Positions 16,226 to 24,070 of a stretch of DNA of 64,000 nucleotides are shown here, piece after piece (within the stretch, counting starts at the first letter, position 1; every line of letters begins with the position of its first letter). This DNA is from Aurantibacter_A sp039941195 (GTDB lineage Bacteria > Bacteroidota > Bacteroidia > Flavobacteriales > Flavobacteriaceae), in contig NZ_JBDVFA010000106.1 of NCBI RefSeq assembly GCF_039941195.1, positions 1-64,000 of the forward strand. The letters are read 5' to 3'. The notes below the pieces were generated by a model. It did not search any database. It worked only from the letters and a program-made list of their open reading frames with translations, and was not told the DNA's origin. The position numbers and the translations under genes were made by a program.

Positions 16226-17272
16226 TCATCTTCTACTACACTTTACATATATCCAATTAAATAAAAACAACCCGATAATTATTATTAATCCACTACTCCA
16301 ACCTAAATAATAATTAAAAATTTCAAATAGCAAAAAGTAATACATCGGAAAAACCAATAAGGAAAGAGCAAAGCGCAATGTGTCGGTAAATTCAGGTTCC
16401 CAAACTTTAGGTTTTAACCAAAGCTTCCACAGTAAAATAACAGGTAAATTACCAACCAAAAAAAATGGATAAATTAATCTATTTAAAATACCATTCTTAT
16501 ACTTTAGTTCATGAGTACCATAAAAATATTTTCCATCCTTAATAATCTTATTTGTTTCGATAGGATTAAGATAATCCGGCTTCGAAGCATTTAATTTCGC
16601 TATTTTTTCGTCATAATTTTCTTCCGATAAATGCGTAGTTAATTTTTGCAACGAAAGGGAAACTTTATCTTTAATATTTTCAATAGTAGCCCTTTCATCA
16701 GCAACAATAAACAACTCGTTTAACGCTATTGGTTTGCCGAAATAAATAGATACCTCGTCTGTAAACTGAGTTGCCGAAGAATAGTTTAATCCCACTGGTA
16801 CTAATTGAATATCCAATTTCGGATTCTGTTTTAATGCTCTAAATAATAATCGTGTAAAACCCTTACTCAAAGGTCTTACACGTCTTTCTAAATTATGATT
16901 AGCTTCTGGAAACATTAAAAGTGCTTCACCATTACCTAAAAGATTTGCGCATTTGTCAAAAATCAGCTCATTATGTTTTAACGTTGCTCGTCCATCCCTA
17001 ATTCTATAAATGGGAATCATCCTAACCAATTCAAATAACTTATTTAAAATTGAACTTTTAAAAACATCCGACCGCGTAAGAAAATAAGGTTTTCTATTAC
17101 AATCTACCGCAATTAATAAGGGGTCTAGAAGTGCATTTTGGTGATTGGGCAAAAACAACACTGGCTTCTTTAAAGGCACATTAGAAAGGCCATCAATTTT
17201 AATCTTCCCGAAATAAAGATGCAAACTTGTTCGTATCCAAAACTTTATTACGAAGTACGCTATATTTTTCAA
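16226..17272 (-). CDS. 1-acylglycerol-3-phosphate acyltransferase-like protein
   Basis: Membrane-bound PlsC-superfamily acyltransferase, 348 aa. The acceptor-site motif is FLPNHQNALLDPLLI, where His and Asp are separated by five residues rather than the usual four (HX4D); the second block is MFPEANHNLERRVRPLSKGF, in the place of the EGTR motif. Two to three hydrophobic segments close the C-terminus (about 270-345). Its start is a TTG overlapping the stop of the upstream transporter gene (TTGA), so the two genes are translationally coupled. It may acylate lysophospholipid or another lipid; the precise acceptor is not evident. Confidence 0.85.
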   Translation of the reverse strand: MKNIAYFVIKFWIRTSLHLYFGKIKIDGLSNVPLKKPVLFLPNHQNALLDPLLIAVDCNRKPYFLTRSDVFKSSILNKLFELVRMIPIYRIRDGRATLKHNELIFDKCANLLGNGEALLMFPEANHNLERRVRPLSKGFTRLLFRALKQNPKLDIQLVPVGLNYSSATQFTDEVSIYFGKPIALNELFIVADERATIENIKDKVSLSLQKLTTHLSEENYDEKIAKLNASKPDYLNPIETNKIIKDGKYFYGTHELKYKNGILNRLIYPFFLVGNLPVILLWKLWLKPKVWEPEFTDTLRFALSLLVFPMYYFLLFEIFNYYLGWSSGLIIIIGLFLFNWIYVKCSRR

Positions 17273-18189
17273 GCTAATGTTTCCTTTTTAATTGGATTAT
17301 AGCCCCAAATGGTCGCAAGAATTAATCCAGAAATTAAATGCCATATTCCCCAAAAAGCAGCTAACAAAGCCATACCGCCTAATCCTTCAAAAAAAGTAAA
17401 TATTAAAAGTAAGCCAAGACCAGAATTCTGAATACCAGTCTCTATGGTAATTGTACGCACGTTTACATTGGACAATCCCATTATTTTAGCAAATGAAAAA
17501 CCAGTAAAAAAAGCTATTAAATTATGTAAAAGCACTATCCAAAAAACATAAAAGATATATTGGGTAAAAATTTCTAAATTCTTATAAAATGCTATAATAA
17601 TTAAAGCAATAAAAATAACGACTGATGCAACTTTAAGCACTCTCGCCATTTTTTTTGCTAGCTCCTTTTTATAAGAATTTACCAACATACCAAGCAACAA
17701 TGGTATACCTAACAATAACGAAACTAGCTTAAACATTTCGAAAGGTGAAACAGAAATATCTTGCAGTATAGCCGCTGTTGGCGCATACAAGCTACCCCAA
17801 AATTGAAGATTTAAAGGTGTCATAACTATTGCTAACAACGTCGCTATAGCCGTAAGGCTAATTGACAACGCAGTATTTCCTTTAGCCAAATAAGTGATAA
17901 AATTTGATATGTTACCTCCCGGACAGGCGGCTACCAAAAACATCCCAAGAGCTATGCTAGGTGTAGGAGTAATAAAATAAACTATCAAAAAAGTTATCGC
18001 AGGTAATATTAGAAACTGACTTATAACTCCCGTTACAACAGGTCTCGGATTTTTAAACAAATTCTCAAAATCCTTTAAAGAAATCTCAAGTGCTATACCG
18101 AACATTACTAAAGCCAAGGCACTATTCAACAACCAAATGGTTTCTGTATTAAAATTAATGTGAACAGTATCTATTAATGAATCGGTCAA
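17269..18189 (-). CDS. Bile acid:sodium symporter (BASS) family transporter
   Basis: Inner-membrane sodium-coupled transporter of organic anions, about 306 aa and about nine or ten spans. Family features are the GNISNFITYLAKGNTALSISLTAIAT crossover region (about 112-137) and ETGIQNSGLGLLL near residue 250. In the N-terminal part the frame has no ATG before residue 30; the best start is TTG at 18189 (TTG ACC GAT). A perfect 10-bp hairpin lies 20 nt upstream of this codon. It overlaps the acyltransferase gene by 4 bp. The substrate is unknown; bacterial members carry pantoate, steroid or keto-acid anions. Confidence 0.88.
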   Translation of the reverse strand: MTDSLIDTVHINFNTETIWLLNSALALVMFGIALEISLKDFENLFKNPRPVVTGVISQFLILPAITFLIVYFITPTPSIALGMFLVAACPGGNISNFITYLAKGNTALSISLTAIATLLAIVMTPLNLQFWGSLYAPTAAILQDISVSPFEMFKLVSLLLGIPLLLGMLVNSYKKELAKKMARVLKVASVVIFIALIIIAFYKNLEIFTQYIFYVFWIVLLHNLIAFFTGFSFAKIMGLSNVNVRTITIETGIQNSGLGLLLIFTFFEGLGGMALLAAFWGIWHLISGLILATIWGYNPIKKETLA

Positions 18190-18548
18190 AAAGGTGCTTT
18201 CAATTTGGAAAACAACAACCCTTGTTGTTTTAAATTCTAATACGAAAGATAAGATAATATTATCAAAGGCATTTGCTCTTACTATTTGAAACTAAAATTT
18301 AAATGAACACCAAAAGCAATATCAATACACTAAAACAAAATATACATTTTTTCATAGTTAAGTATTTGGTAGATTATATATTTTAAACAATCATGTACAT
18401 AAATACCCTACTCCATTATTTTTATTTACAATGAAATCGATTTACTTTTAATAAAAAAGAAGCTCCATTAATTTCTAAATAATAAAGACTAAATAGCTTA
18501 AAATCTAGAATTAGAGCGGAACTTAAATCTTAATATAACACTTAAATA
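18190..18548. other. Gene-free AT-rich region between divergent genes
   Basis: This 359-base stretch separates the BASS transporter from the redoxin gene. The hairpin at 18209-18231 is the only strong structure. A 27-codon frame from 18303 lacks any conserved look, and no full TAnnTTTG element is close to the redoxin ATG at 18549. Nothing else is seen. Confidence 0.6.
18209..18231. repeat. Perfect inverted repeat with 3-nt loop
   Basis: Arms AAAACAACAA and TTGTTGTTTT (10 bp, no mismatch) flank CCC. It sits 20 nt upstream of the TTG start of the BASS gene, so it could be a leader hairpin in that mRNA or an operator. It is not followed by a gene end, which argues against a terminator for known genes. 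Confidence 0.6.
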
Positions 18549-19109
18549 ATGTCAGATACGCCCAGTAACATGCTCCCTTTAGGAACTATTGCGCCAGATT
18601 TTAATTTATTAAACTCTATTAGCGATAAATACCAAGAATTACAAAGTTTAAAAGGAGACAAAGGAACGGTGATTATGTTTATTTGTAATCATTGTCCGTT
18701 TGTAATACATGTTAATCCAGCCATAGTTCCAATGGCTAAAACATATCAAAAAAAAGGAATTGGTTTTATTGCTATTTCAAGTAACGACGTTGAGAAATAT
18801 CCGCAAGACGCACCTCATTTAATGAAACAATTAGCTCTTGATCAATCGTATACTTTCCCATATTTGTATGATGAAACCCAAGAAGTTGCTAAAGCATATA
18901 ATGCAGCATGCACGCCTGACTTTTATTTATTTGATAAAAATCTTAAACTTGTTTATCGGGGGCAATTAGACGACTCTCGACCAGGCAATAGCTTACCCTT
19001 AACAGGAAATGATTTAAGGAATGCTATTGAGGCTATATTAAATAAAGAAAAAATAAATCAACATCAAAAACCTAGTATTGGTTGCAGTATAAAATGGGCT
19101 AATAATTAA
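18549..19109 (+). CDS. Thioredoxin-fold redoxin (AhpC/TSA-like) with CNHC motif
   Basis: 186-aa cytoplasmic thioredoxin-like protein of the redoxin/AhpC-TSA group. After LGTIAPDFNLLNS comes the active site VIMFICNHCPFVIH, with C46 and C49 forming a CxxC pair preceded by a beta strand; AYNAACTPDFYLFDKN carries the cis-Pro loop and a third Cys. The CNHCPFV form is common to a family annotated 'thioredoxin family protein' and is likely a thiol oxidoreductase or peroxidase. It lies 11 nt before the cupin gene and in the same 2-kb region as a BstA-like and a peroxiredoxin gene. Confidence 0.94.
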   Translation: MSDTPSNMLPLGTIAPDFNLLNSISDKYQELQSLKGDKGTVIMFICNHCPFVIHVNPAIVPMAKTYQKKGIGFIAISSNDVEKYPQDAPHLMKQLALDQSYTFPYLYDETQEVAKAYNAACTPDFYLFDKNLKLVYRGQLDDSRPGNSLPLTGNDLRNAIEAILNKEKINQHQKPSIGCSIKWANN

Positions 19110-19120
19110 ATATTCTTATC

Positions 19121-19441
19121 ATGAAAGTTGAAAAAAAAGAAGCCATTTCGCAATTGACTAAAATTGACTCGAAATTCCTAACGGTTTTTGAACATGGTTC
19201 TTTGGCCGTCGAAGTTTATAAACCAGAGCAAATTGACTACCAACAACCGCATACGCGAGATGAAGTTTATGTAATTATTGCTGGTAGTGGTTCATTTTAC
19301 AATAATGGTACGACAACCACATTTTCTACGGGTGATTTTTTGTTTGTAAAAGCTGGCCATGAACATCGATTTGAAAACTTTACCGATGATTTTGTTACTT
19401 GGGTAATATTCTATGGCCCTGAAGGAGGTGAAATCGAATAG
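19121..19441 (+). CDS. Single-domain cupin
   Basis: 106-aa small beta-barrel. Cupin motif 1 is seen as QPHTRDEVYVIIAGSGSFYNNG (H63-type metal ligands H and E) and motif 2 as GDFLFVKAGHEHRFEN with the H-x-H pair, so a metal site of three His and a Glu is likely. Ligand and reaction are unknown; it could be a small dioxygenase, isomerase or binding protein. Begins 11 nt after the redoxin gene and is probably in its operon. Confidence 0.92.
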   Translation: MKVEKKEAISQLTKIDSKFLTVFEHGSLAVEVYKPEQIDYQQPHTRDEVYVIIAGSGSFYNNGTTTTFSTGDFLFVKAGHEHRFENFTDDFVTWVIFYGPEGGEIE

Positions 19442-19455
19442 TAACTATTCTAAAT

Positions 19456-20001
19456 CTAGCGCCATCCTTCTCGTTCTATTAAATTTTTGATATGGGCGTA
19501 ATGATGCCTTCCATGCCAAGCATATTTGCATATATTCTCAGCAACCGTAACAACAAATTCATCTTCTGGGTGGGTATAACAATTATTCAAATCCGCATCA
19601 GACAAACCGCGAAGTAAATAAACTATCTTAGCATGTAATGCACTTAAGTAAGTTAAAGAAAGTTGAATAGGTGCTGTTTTTGCATCGAACAACTTACTCC
19701 ATTCTTTCTCTTCATAAGCCTTAATTAGTGCTTTATTTTCTGTTAATGCCCATTTAAATCGAGTATAACTATGATGATGACTATCGGCAATATGGTGAAC
19801 TAGTTGTCGAACTGTCCAACCGCCTGGCCTATATGCAGTACTTAGTTTTTGTTCATCTAAGTCTGAAACCAGATTTGATAATTTCCCAGGATATACTTCT
19901 AGTTCATCTATATACTTAAGTAGTATAGCCGATGTAATTTCAGTTGGCATTTCGAATTTCCCAATAGGGTATTTAAGCTTTTCTATTTCTTTAGCATCCA
20001 T
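19456..20001 (-). CDS. DinB/YfiT-fold bacillithiol S-transferase-like protein
   Basis: 181-aa four-helix protein of the DinB-like metal-dependent superfamily. It opens with the subfamily hallmark KYPIGKFEMPTEIT, then RPGGWTVRQLVHHIADSHHHSYTRFK (about 79-104) and KYAWHGRHHYAHIKNL near the C-terminus; the His in HHIADSH and the HGRHHYAHI pair form the metal triad. Homologues (YfiT/BstA) transfer bacillithiol to electrophiles; Bacteroidota are reported to make bacillithiol, but no bsh genes are in this window. It faces the redoxin-cupin pair and has a role in detoxification if the family call holds. Confidence 0.92.
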   Translation of the reverse strand: MDAKEIEKLKYPIGKFEMPTEITSAILLKYIDELEVYPGKLSNLVSDLDEQKLSTAYRPGGWTVRQLVHHIADSHHHSYTRFKWALTENKALIKAYEEKEWSKLFDAKTAPIQLSLTYLSALHAKIVYLLRGLSDADLNNCYTHPEDEFVVTVAENICKYAWHGRHHYAHIKNLIEREGWR

Positions 20002-20068
20002 GCTATAAAAGTAATAAACTTTAATACATTTTTAACCCAAATGAAATGTGTTTTGATGTTTAATCTAG

Positions 20069-20076
20069 TAAATTTG
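20069..20076 (+). promoter_or_regulatory. -7 element for peroxiredoxin (TAAATTTG)
   Basis: TAAATTTG, full TAnnTTTG match 46 nt before the ATG at 20122. No -33 TTG at the normal distance. Confidence 0.55.
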
Positions 20077-20121
20077 TAGACTTATTTTTTTTAAATAGAA
20101 ATTTAACTTAAAATATTCAAA

Positions 20122-20760
20122 ATGGCAGTTATACGATTGGGTGATATAGCCCCAGATTTTACAGCAGATAGTTCTGAAGGAACAATTAATTTATACGATT
20201 ATTTAGGGGATGGTTGGGGAATTCTTTTCTCTCACCCTGCAGATTTTACACCAGTTTGTACTACAGAGTTAGGTACAGCTGCAAAATTTAAAGATGAATT
20301 TGACAAAAGAAATGTAAAAATGCTCGCTTTAAGCGTTGATGGCGCGGCGTCACATAAAGAGTGGATTAAAGATATTAATGAAGTGCAAAACACAACTGTT
20401 AACTTTCCTATTCTTGCAGATGAAGACAAAAAAGTTTCTACTCTGTACGATATGATTCATCCAAATGCAGATAATAACCTCACCGTGCGTTCTGTGTTTA
20501 TAATTGCACCGGACAAAACTGTGAAGTTAATATTAACGTATCCAGCTTCTACAGGTCGAAATTTTTACGAGTTATTAAGAGTAATTGACTCCTTGCAACT
20601 CACCTCATATCATAAAGTAGCTACTCCTGCAAACTGGAAAAATGGTGAAGATGTTGTTGTTAGTCCAGCCATTGCAACTGAAGATGCTAAATCTATTTTT
20701 GAGAAAGGTGTTAAAGAAATAAAACCATATTTACGAATGACACCAGACCCTACCGCTTAA
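20122..20760 (+). CDS. 1-Cys peroxiredoxin (Prx6 subfamily)
   Basis: Thiol peroxidase that reduces peroxides, cytoplasmic, 212 aa. The active site FSHPADFTPVCTTEL places the peroxidatic C46 with T43 and P39; the chain contains no other Cys, so it is a true 1-Cys enzyme and needs an external thiol to be recycled. The long C-terminal domain (about 160-212, LTSYHKVATPANWKNGEDVVV) is diagnostic of Prx6. Likely transcribed alone from the TAAATTTG promoter. The BstA-like gene diverges from it, which places two thiol-linked functions side by side. Confidence 0.96.
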   Translation: MAVIRLGDIAPDFTADSSEGTINLYDYLGDGWGILFSHPADFTPVCTTELGTAAKFKDEFDKRNVKMLALSVDGAASHKEWIKDINEVQNTTVNFPILADEDKKVSTLYDMIHPNADNNLTVRSVFIIAPDKTVKLILTYPASTGRNFYELLRVIDSLQLTSYHKVATPANWKNGEDVVVSPAIATEDAKSIFEKGVKEIKPYLRMTPDPTA

Positions 20761-20928
20761 ATTGCAACTTATAATACGCTAAATAATGAATTATTTTCGT
20801 GTATATTAATTGTTGTAAGTATATACAACATTAGAAAGTATGAATAAATTACCTTAGGACGTATTATTAAGTAATTCAAACTTTACGAAAATATAACCCT
20901 AAAACGCTTTCTTTTAATTATTTAACAC

Positions 20929-20936
20929 TATATTTG
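20929..20936 (+). promoter_or_regulatory. -7 element for cold-shock gene (TATATTTG)
   Basis: TATATTTG, full TAnnTTTG match 33 nt before the ATG at 20970. The leader is too short to hold an E. coli cspA-type thermosensor. Confidence 0.6.
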
Positions 20937-20969
20937 CGCTTTAATTTAATTATTTAATTTTTTTGTATT

Positions 20970-21164
20970 ATGAGTAAAGGAACAGTAAAATTCTTCAATG
21001 ATTCCAAAGGTTATGGTTTTATCACTGAAGATGGTTCAAGCGAAGATCACTTTGTACACATTTCTGGTTTAATCGATGAAATTCGTGAAGGTGACGTTGT
21101 AGAATTTGAACTACAACAAGGTAAAAAAGGATTAAACGCCGTAAATGTGAAGGTTGTTGACTAG
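20970..21164 (+). CDS. Cold-shock protein (CspA family)
   Basis: 64-aa OB-fold RNA/DNA-binding protein that melts RNA structure. RNP1 is KGYGFI (residues 13-18) and RNP2 is DHFVHI (26-31), in the canonical positions; aromatic residues F8, Y15, F17 and F28 supply the binding face. It forms its own unit between a TATATTTG promoter and a strong terminator. Confidence 0.97.
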   Translation: MSKGTVKFFNDSKGYGFITEDGSSEDHFVHISGLIDEIREGDVVEFELQQGKKGLNAVNVKVVD

Positions 21165-21194
21165 GTACTAGGTAAGAATAAACTTTTTTATAAT

Positions 21195-21224
21195 AAGCCC
21201 CAACATGCTGTTGGGGCTTTTTTT
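21195..21224 (+). terminator. Intrinsic terminator after the cold-shock gene
   Basis: AAGCCCCAACA and TGTTGGGGCTT form a perfect 11-bp stem with a TGC loop, followed by seven T. Confidence 0.9.
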
Positions 21225-21386
21225 ATATCATAATCTAAAATAAATATTACTTCCCAATTAATAAATTCTACTTGACGAAAACTTTTTGATAATTTCTCTC
21301 GTATTTAAAGCAACCAATTTAAGATTTCGTTATCTAAAGGTTAAACTAGTAGTAAGTAGAACACACTATTATTAATAGAACACATT

Positions 21387-21476
21387 ATGATTACATTTTT
21401 TGGTATCCTTTTTATACTTTTAGCAGTAAACCTAGTTTTACTATTTTTAAGTACTGGTCGCGCTAAGTCGAAATAG
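21387..21476 (+). CDS. Predicted 29-aa single-span membrane protein
   Basis: ATG to TAG frame of 29 codons: an N-terminal span MITFFGILFILLAVNLVLLF then a short basic tail STGRAKSK. The first 20 residues closely match those of the 56-aa frame at 58739 (MITFFSILLVLIAINAILMI), in both the MITFF opening and the position of Asn 15, which would be very unlikely for two random frames. It therefore looks like a real small-protein gene. An 8-bp direct repeat AGAACACA (21358 and 21377) precedes it. The positive tail predicts N-out/C-in orientation. Function unknown; it may bind a larger membrane complex. No clear promoter. Confidence 0.6.
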   Translation: MITFFGILFILLAVNLVLLFLSTGRAKSK

Positions 21477-21620
21477 TTTTCGGTCGTAGTATTTTTCTTC
21501 AATATTATGCTTACATGGGCAAGAACCCCCTAATTTCAAGTAAAAATCTAAACTAAAAACAATCGATATTCATCAATTGTTGATGTACTATTTGATGCTT
21601 TTTAAGTAAAGTTTAAAAAT

Positions 21621-21660
21621 AAAAAACTTCCATACTAATAATAAGCATGGAAGTTTTTTT
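21621..21660 (-). terminator. Terminator after the cyclophilin-FKBP gene
   Basis: Arms AAAAAACTTCCAT and ATGGAAGTTTTTT pair perfectly over 13 bp with a 13-nt loop and flanking A/T runs on both sides, so it can stop transcription in both directions. Confidence 0.8.
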
Positions 21661-21678
21661 ATTATTAAGAATTGGATG

Positions 21679-22614
21679 TTATTTAACACCCATTAGCTCA
21701 ACATCAAAAATCAATGTAGCGTTTGGAGGAATTACACCACCTGCACCAGCTGCGCCATAGCCTAGGTTTGAAGGAATAACAAAACGTGCCTTATCACCAA
21801 TTTGTAATAAGCTAATACCCTCATCCCATCCTGGAATAACCTGACCTACACCTAATTGGAAGTCAATTGGCTGATTTCTTTTATATGAGGAATCAAAAAC
21901 TTGACCATTTAATAAAGATCCTTCATAGTGTACAGAAACTTTATTTCCCTTTTCAGCTTTAGCACCACTACCCTTCTGTATTATTTTATATCGTAAACCA
22001 CTTTCTGTTTCATCAAAACCAGTAGCTAATTTATCTAAGATTTCAGCTTGTGCAGCTTTTTCTTTTTTAATTCTTTCTTCTTTTGATTTCTCAAAATTAT
22101 TAAATGCAGCAAGTGCATCAAAGTTCTCGGCCTCATCGCCCACTCTTACAATTTCTAGAGTTTCAATTGTATCTCCTTGCGCTATTGCATCAACCACTTC
22201 TTGTCCACCAGCTACAACATGTCCGAATACAGTATGCTTATTATCTAACCAAGGTGTTGGTACATGTGTGATAAAAAATTGGCTGCCATTTGTACCTGGA
22301 CCAGCATTAGCCATTGATAAAATACCTGGTTCTGAATGTTTTAAATCTGGATGAAATTCATCATCAAATTGAAACCCAGGGTTTCCAGTACCTGTTCCTT
22401 GAGGACATCCACCTTGAACCATAAAATCTGGAATTACTCTATGAAAGCTTAATCCATCATAATAAGGTGTTCCTTCTGGCTTAGCAGCGTTTTTTTGTTT
22501 TCCTTCAGCTAAGGCAACAAAATTACCTACCGTACCTGGTGTTTTATCGTGGGTCAATTTTACTAAAATCTCGCCTTTCGAAGTATTAAACTTCGCATAG
22601 ATTCCGTCTTGCAT
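21679..22614 (-). CDS. Cyclophilin-FKBP fusion peptidyl-prolyl isomerase
   Basis: 311-aa protein joining two unrelated prolyl isomerase folds. Residues 1-165 are a cyclophilin (FHRVIPDFMVQGGCPQGTGTGNPG, then SMANAGPGTNGSQFFITH, and DNKHTVFGHV with the usual catalytic Arg in FHR). A charged helical linker (about 166-200) leads to an FKBP domain (205-311: GSLLNGQVFDSSYKRNQPIDF, GVGQVIPGWDEGI, PSNLGYGAAGAGGVIPPNATLIFDVEL). There is no signal peptide, so it is cytoplasmic. Fusions of this order have been described in Flavobacterium and called dual-family immunophilins. Own TATCTTTG promoter and terminator. Confidence 0.96.
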   Translation of the reverse strand: MQDGIYAKFNTSKGEILVKLTHDKTPGTVGNFVALAEGKQKNAAKPEGTPYYDGLSFHRVIPDFMVQGGCPQGTGTGNPGFQFDDEFHPDLKHSEPGILSMANAGPGTNGSQFFITHVPTPWLDNKHTVFGHVVAGGQEVVDAIAQGDTIETLEIVRVGDEAENFDALAAFNNFEKSKEERIKKEKAAQAEILDKLATGFDETESGLRYKIIQKGSGAKAEKGNKVSVHYEGSLLNGQVFDSSYKRNQPIDFQLGVGQVIPGWDEGISLLQIGDKARFVIPSNLGYGAAGAGGVIPPNATLIFDVELMGVK

Positions 22615-22636
22615 TTTACTTGTTTTAAATGAGCGG

Positions 22637-22644
22637 CAAAGATA
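22637..22644 (-). promoter_or_regulatory. -7 element for the cyclophilin-FKBP gene (TATCTTTG)
   Basis: Minus-strand TATCTTTG, full TAnnTTTG match 23 nt upstream of the ATG at 22614; a TTG follows the pattern at a 22-nt spacing. It lies between the M28 stop and this gene, so the gene need not depend on the upstream operon. Confidence 0.6.
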
Positions 22645-22675
22645 CTAAATAGTGAAGGAATTTTATCAACACCTA

Positions 22676-24070
22676 CTAACCTTTGATTTTTTTAGTAGGC
22701 TCAACTCCGTACTTGTCAACTAAATAAACTAAGCTTGCCATAGTTGCAGCCCCCATTTGTAATTCTCTTTTGTTTACATGTTCGAAAGTATCATTGGCCG
22801 CATGATGATGATCAAAATATCGCTGTAAGTCCGGTCTTAAACCAGCTAAAAGCATATCAGAGGTTTTTAATGGATCTATATCAGCTCCACTAGGTCCTTT
22901 AACAAACAAGTGAATTAAATAGGGTTCAAAAAGTTCTTTCCAACTTTGTACTTTTTCAAAATTGGCATCGGAACAATCCAATGAGAAACCACGCGGGGTA
23001 AATCCGCCAGCATCACTTTCTAACGCAAACACATGGTTTTCATTGTTACTTTTTGCAACTTTCGCATACTCATTTCCTCCACGCAAACCATTTTCTTCAT
23101 TCATAAAAAGAACAACTCTAATTGTTCGTTTAGGCTTATAACCTGTTTCTTTTAATAAACGAAGCACCTCCATGCTTTGAACACACCCCGCACCATCATC
23201 ATGCGACCCATCACCTAAGTCCCAAGAATCCAAATGCCCACCTACAATCATAATTTCATTAGGGTGGGTACTTCCCTTTATTTCACCTACTACATTAAAT
23301 GACTTCACGTCTTCTAATTGCTCACAATTCTGTTTAAAATAAAATTTTGTTTCAGCATTCAATTTCAAAGTAGTACTTAATAGGTCTGCACCCCTAGTAC
23401 TTATGGCAGCAGCCGGTATTCTATCTTTAACAGGGGTATCGCCATAACTCATAGAGCCAGTATGTGGCAAATCATCTATTCTAGAACTCATCGAACGTAC
23501 AATAATGCCAACAGCACCATATTTGCCTGCTTCAGCTGCACCCATATAACGCTGATCTACACATCCGGCATATGCGGCAAATGTGCTTACTAATTTCTGA
23601 TCAAATGGACGATTAAAAAAAACAATTTTACCTTCAATTTTTTCACGACCAAGCGTTTCTAACTCCTCAATACCTTGAACCTCTATCACGTTGGCCTTTA
23701 GACCACCAGGTCGTGTGGCTACCGATCCGCCCAAGGCGCAAATTGGAACGTTCGTACTTAAGCCTGGCGTACTTTCATAATAGGCAAATTCCGGCGTACC
23801 TCTAACCCATTTTGGTACCATTACTGGCTGCAACCAAACACGATCTAAACCTAGCTTTTCTAATTGCGATTTTGTATAGTCTACAGCCTGTTGCGCTTGT
23901 ATCGAACCTGATAGTCTTCCCCCAATCTGATTGGACAAATGATTTAACCAATCGTAACCCTTAGCATTGGTCAATGAAACATCGTAAATTTTTCTTAATT
24001 GTGCTTCATCTGCTGTTTGAGCATAGGAAAACATTCCAAGCATAAAAATTAATAGGCATAACTTCTTCAT
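22676..24070 (-). CDS. Secreted M28-family zinc metallopeptidase
   Basis: Exported aminopeptidase/carboxypeptidase of 464 aa. The ATG at 24070 opens a signal peptide (MKKLCLLIFMLGMFSYAQ) and overlaps the PPK2 stop by one base (TGATG). A PA-like insert lies in the middle, and the di-zinc core is complete: GGHLDSWDLGDGSHDDGAG (His and bridging Asp), MNEENGLRGG (catalytic Glu pair), ALESDAGG and the final HHHAANDTFEHV ligand. Typical substrates are peptides in the periplasm or outside the cell. Coupled translation with a cytoplasmic PPK2 looks incidental to function. Confidence 0.95.
   Translation of the reverse strand: MKKLCLLIFMLGMFSYAQTADEAQLRKIYDVSLTNAKGYDWLNHLSNQIGGRLSGSIQAQQAVDYTKSQLEKLGLDRVWLQPVMVPKWVRGTPEFAYYESTPGLSTNVPICALGGSVATRPGGLKANVIEVQGIEELETLGREKIEGKIVFFNRPFDQKLVSTFAAYAGCVDQRYMGAAEAGKYGAVGIIVRSMSSRIDDLPHTGSMSYGDTPVKDRIPAAAISTRGADLLSTTLKLNAETKFYFKQNCEQLEDVKSFNVVGEIKGSTHPNEIMIVGGHLDSWDLGDGSHDDGAGCVQSMEVLRLLKETGYKPKRTIRVVLFMNEENGLRGGNEYAKVAKSNNENHVFALESDAGGFTPRGFSLDCSDANFEKVQSWKELFEPYLIHLFVKGPSGADIDPLKTSDMLLAGLRPDLQRYFDHHHAANDTFEHVNKRELQMGAATMASLVYLVDKYGVEPTKKIKG

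Noticed and set aside
18303..18386. A 27-codon frame in the gene-free region before the redoxin gene
   Set aside because: It is AT-rich with no signal, span or conserved look, and no similar frame was seen elsewhere in the window.
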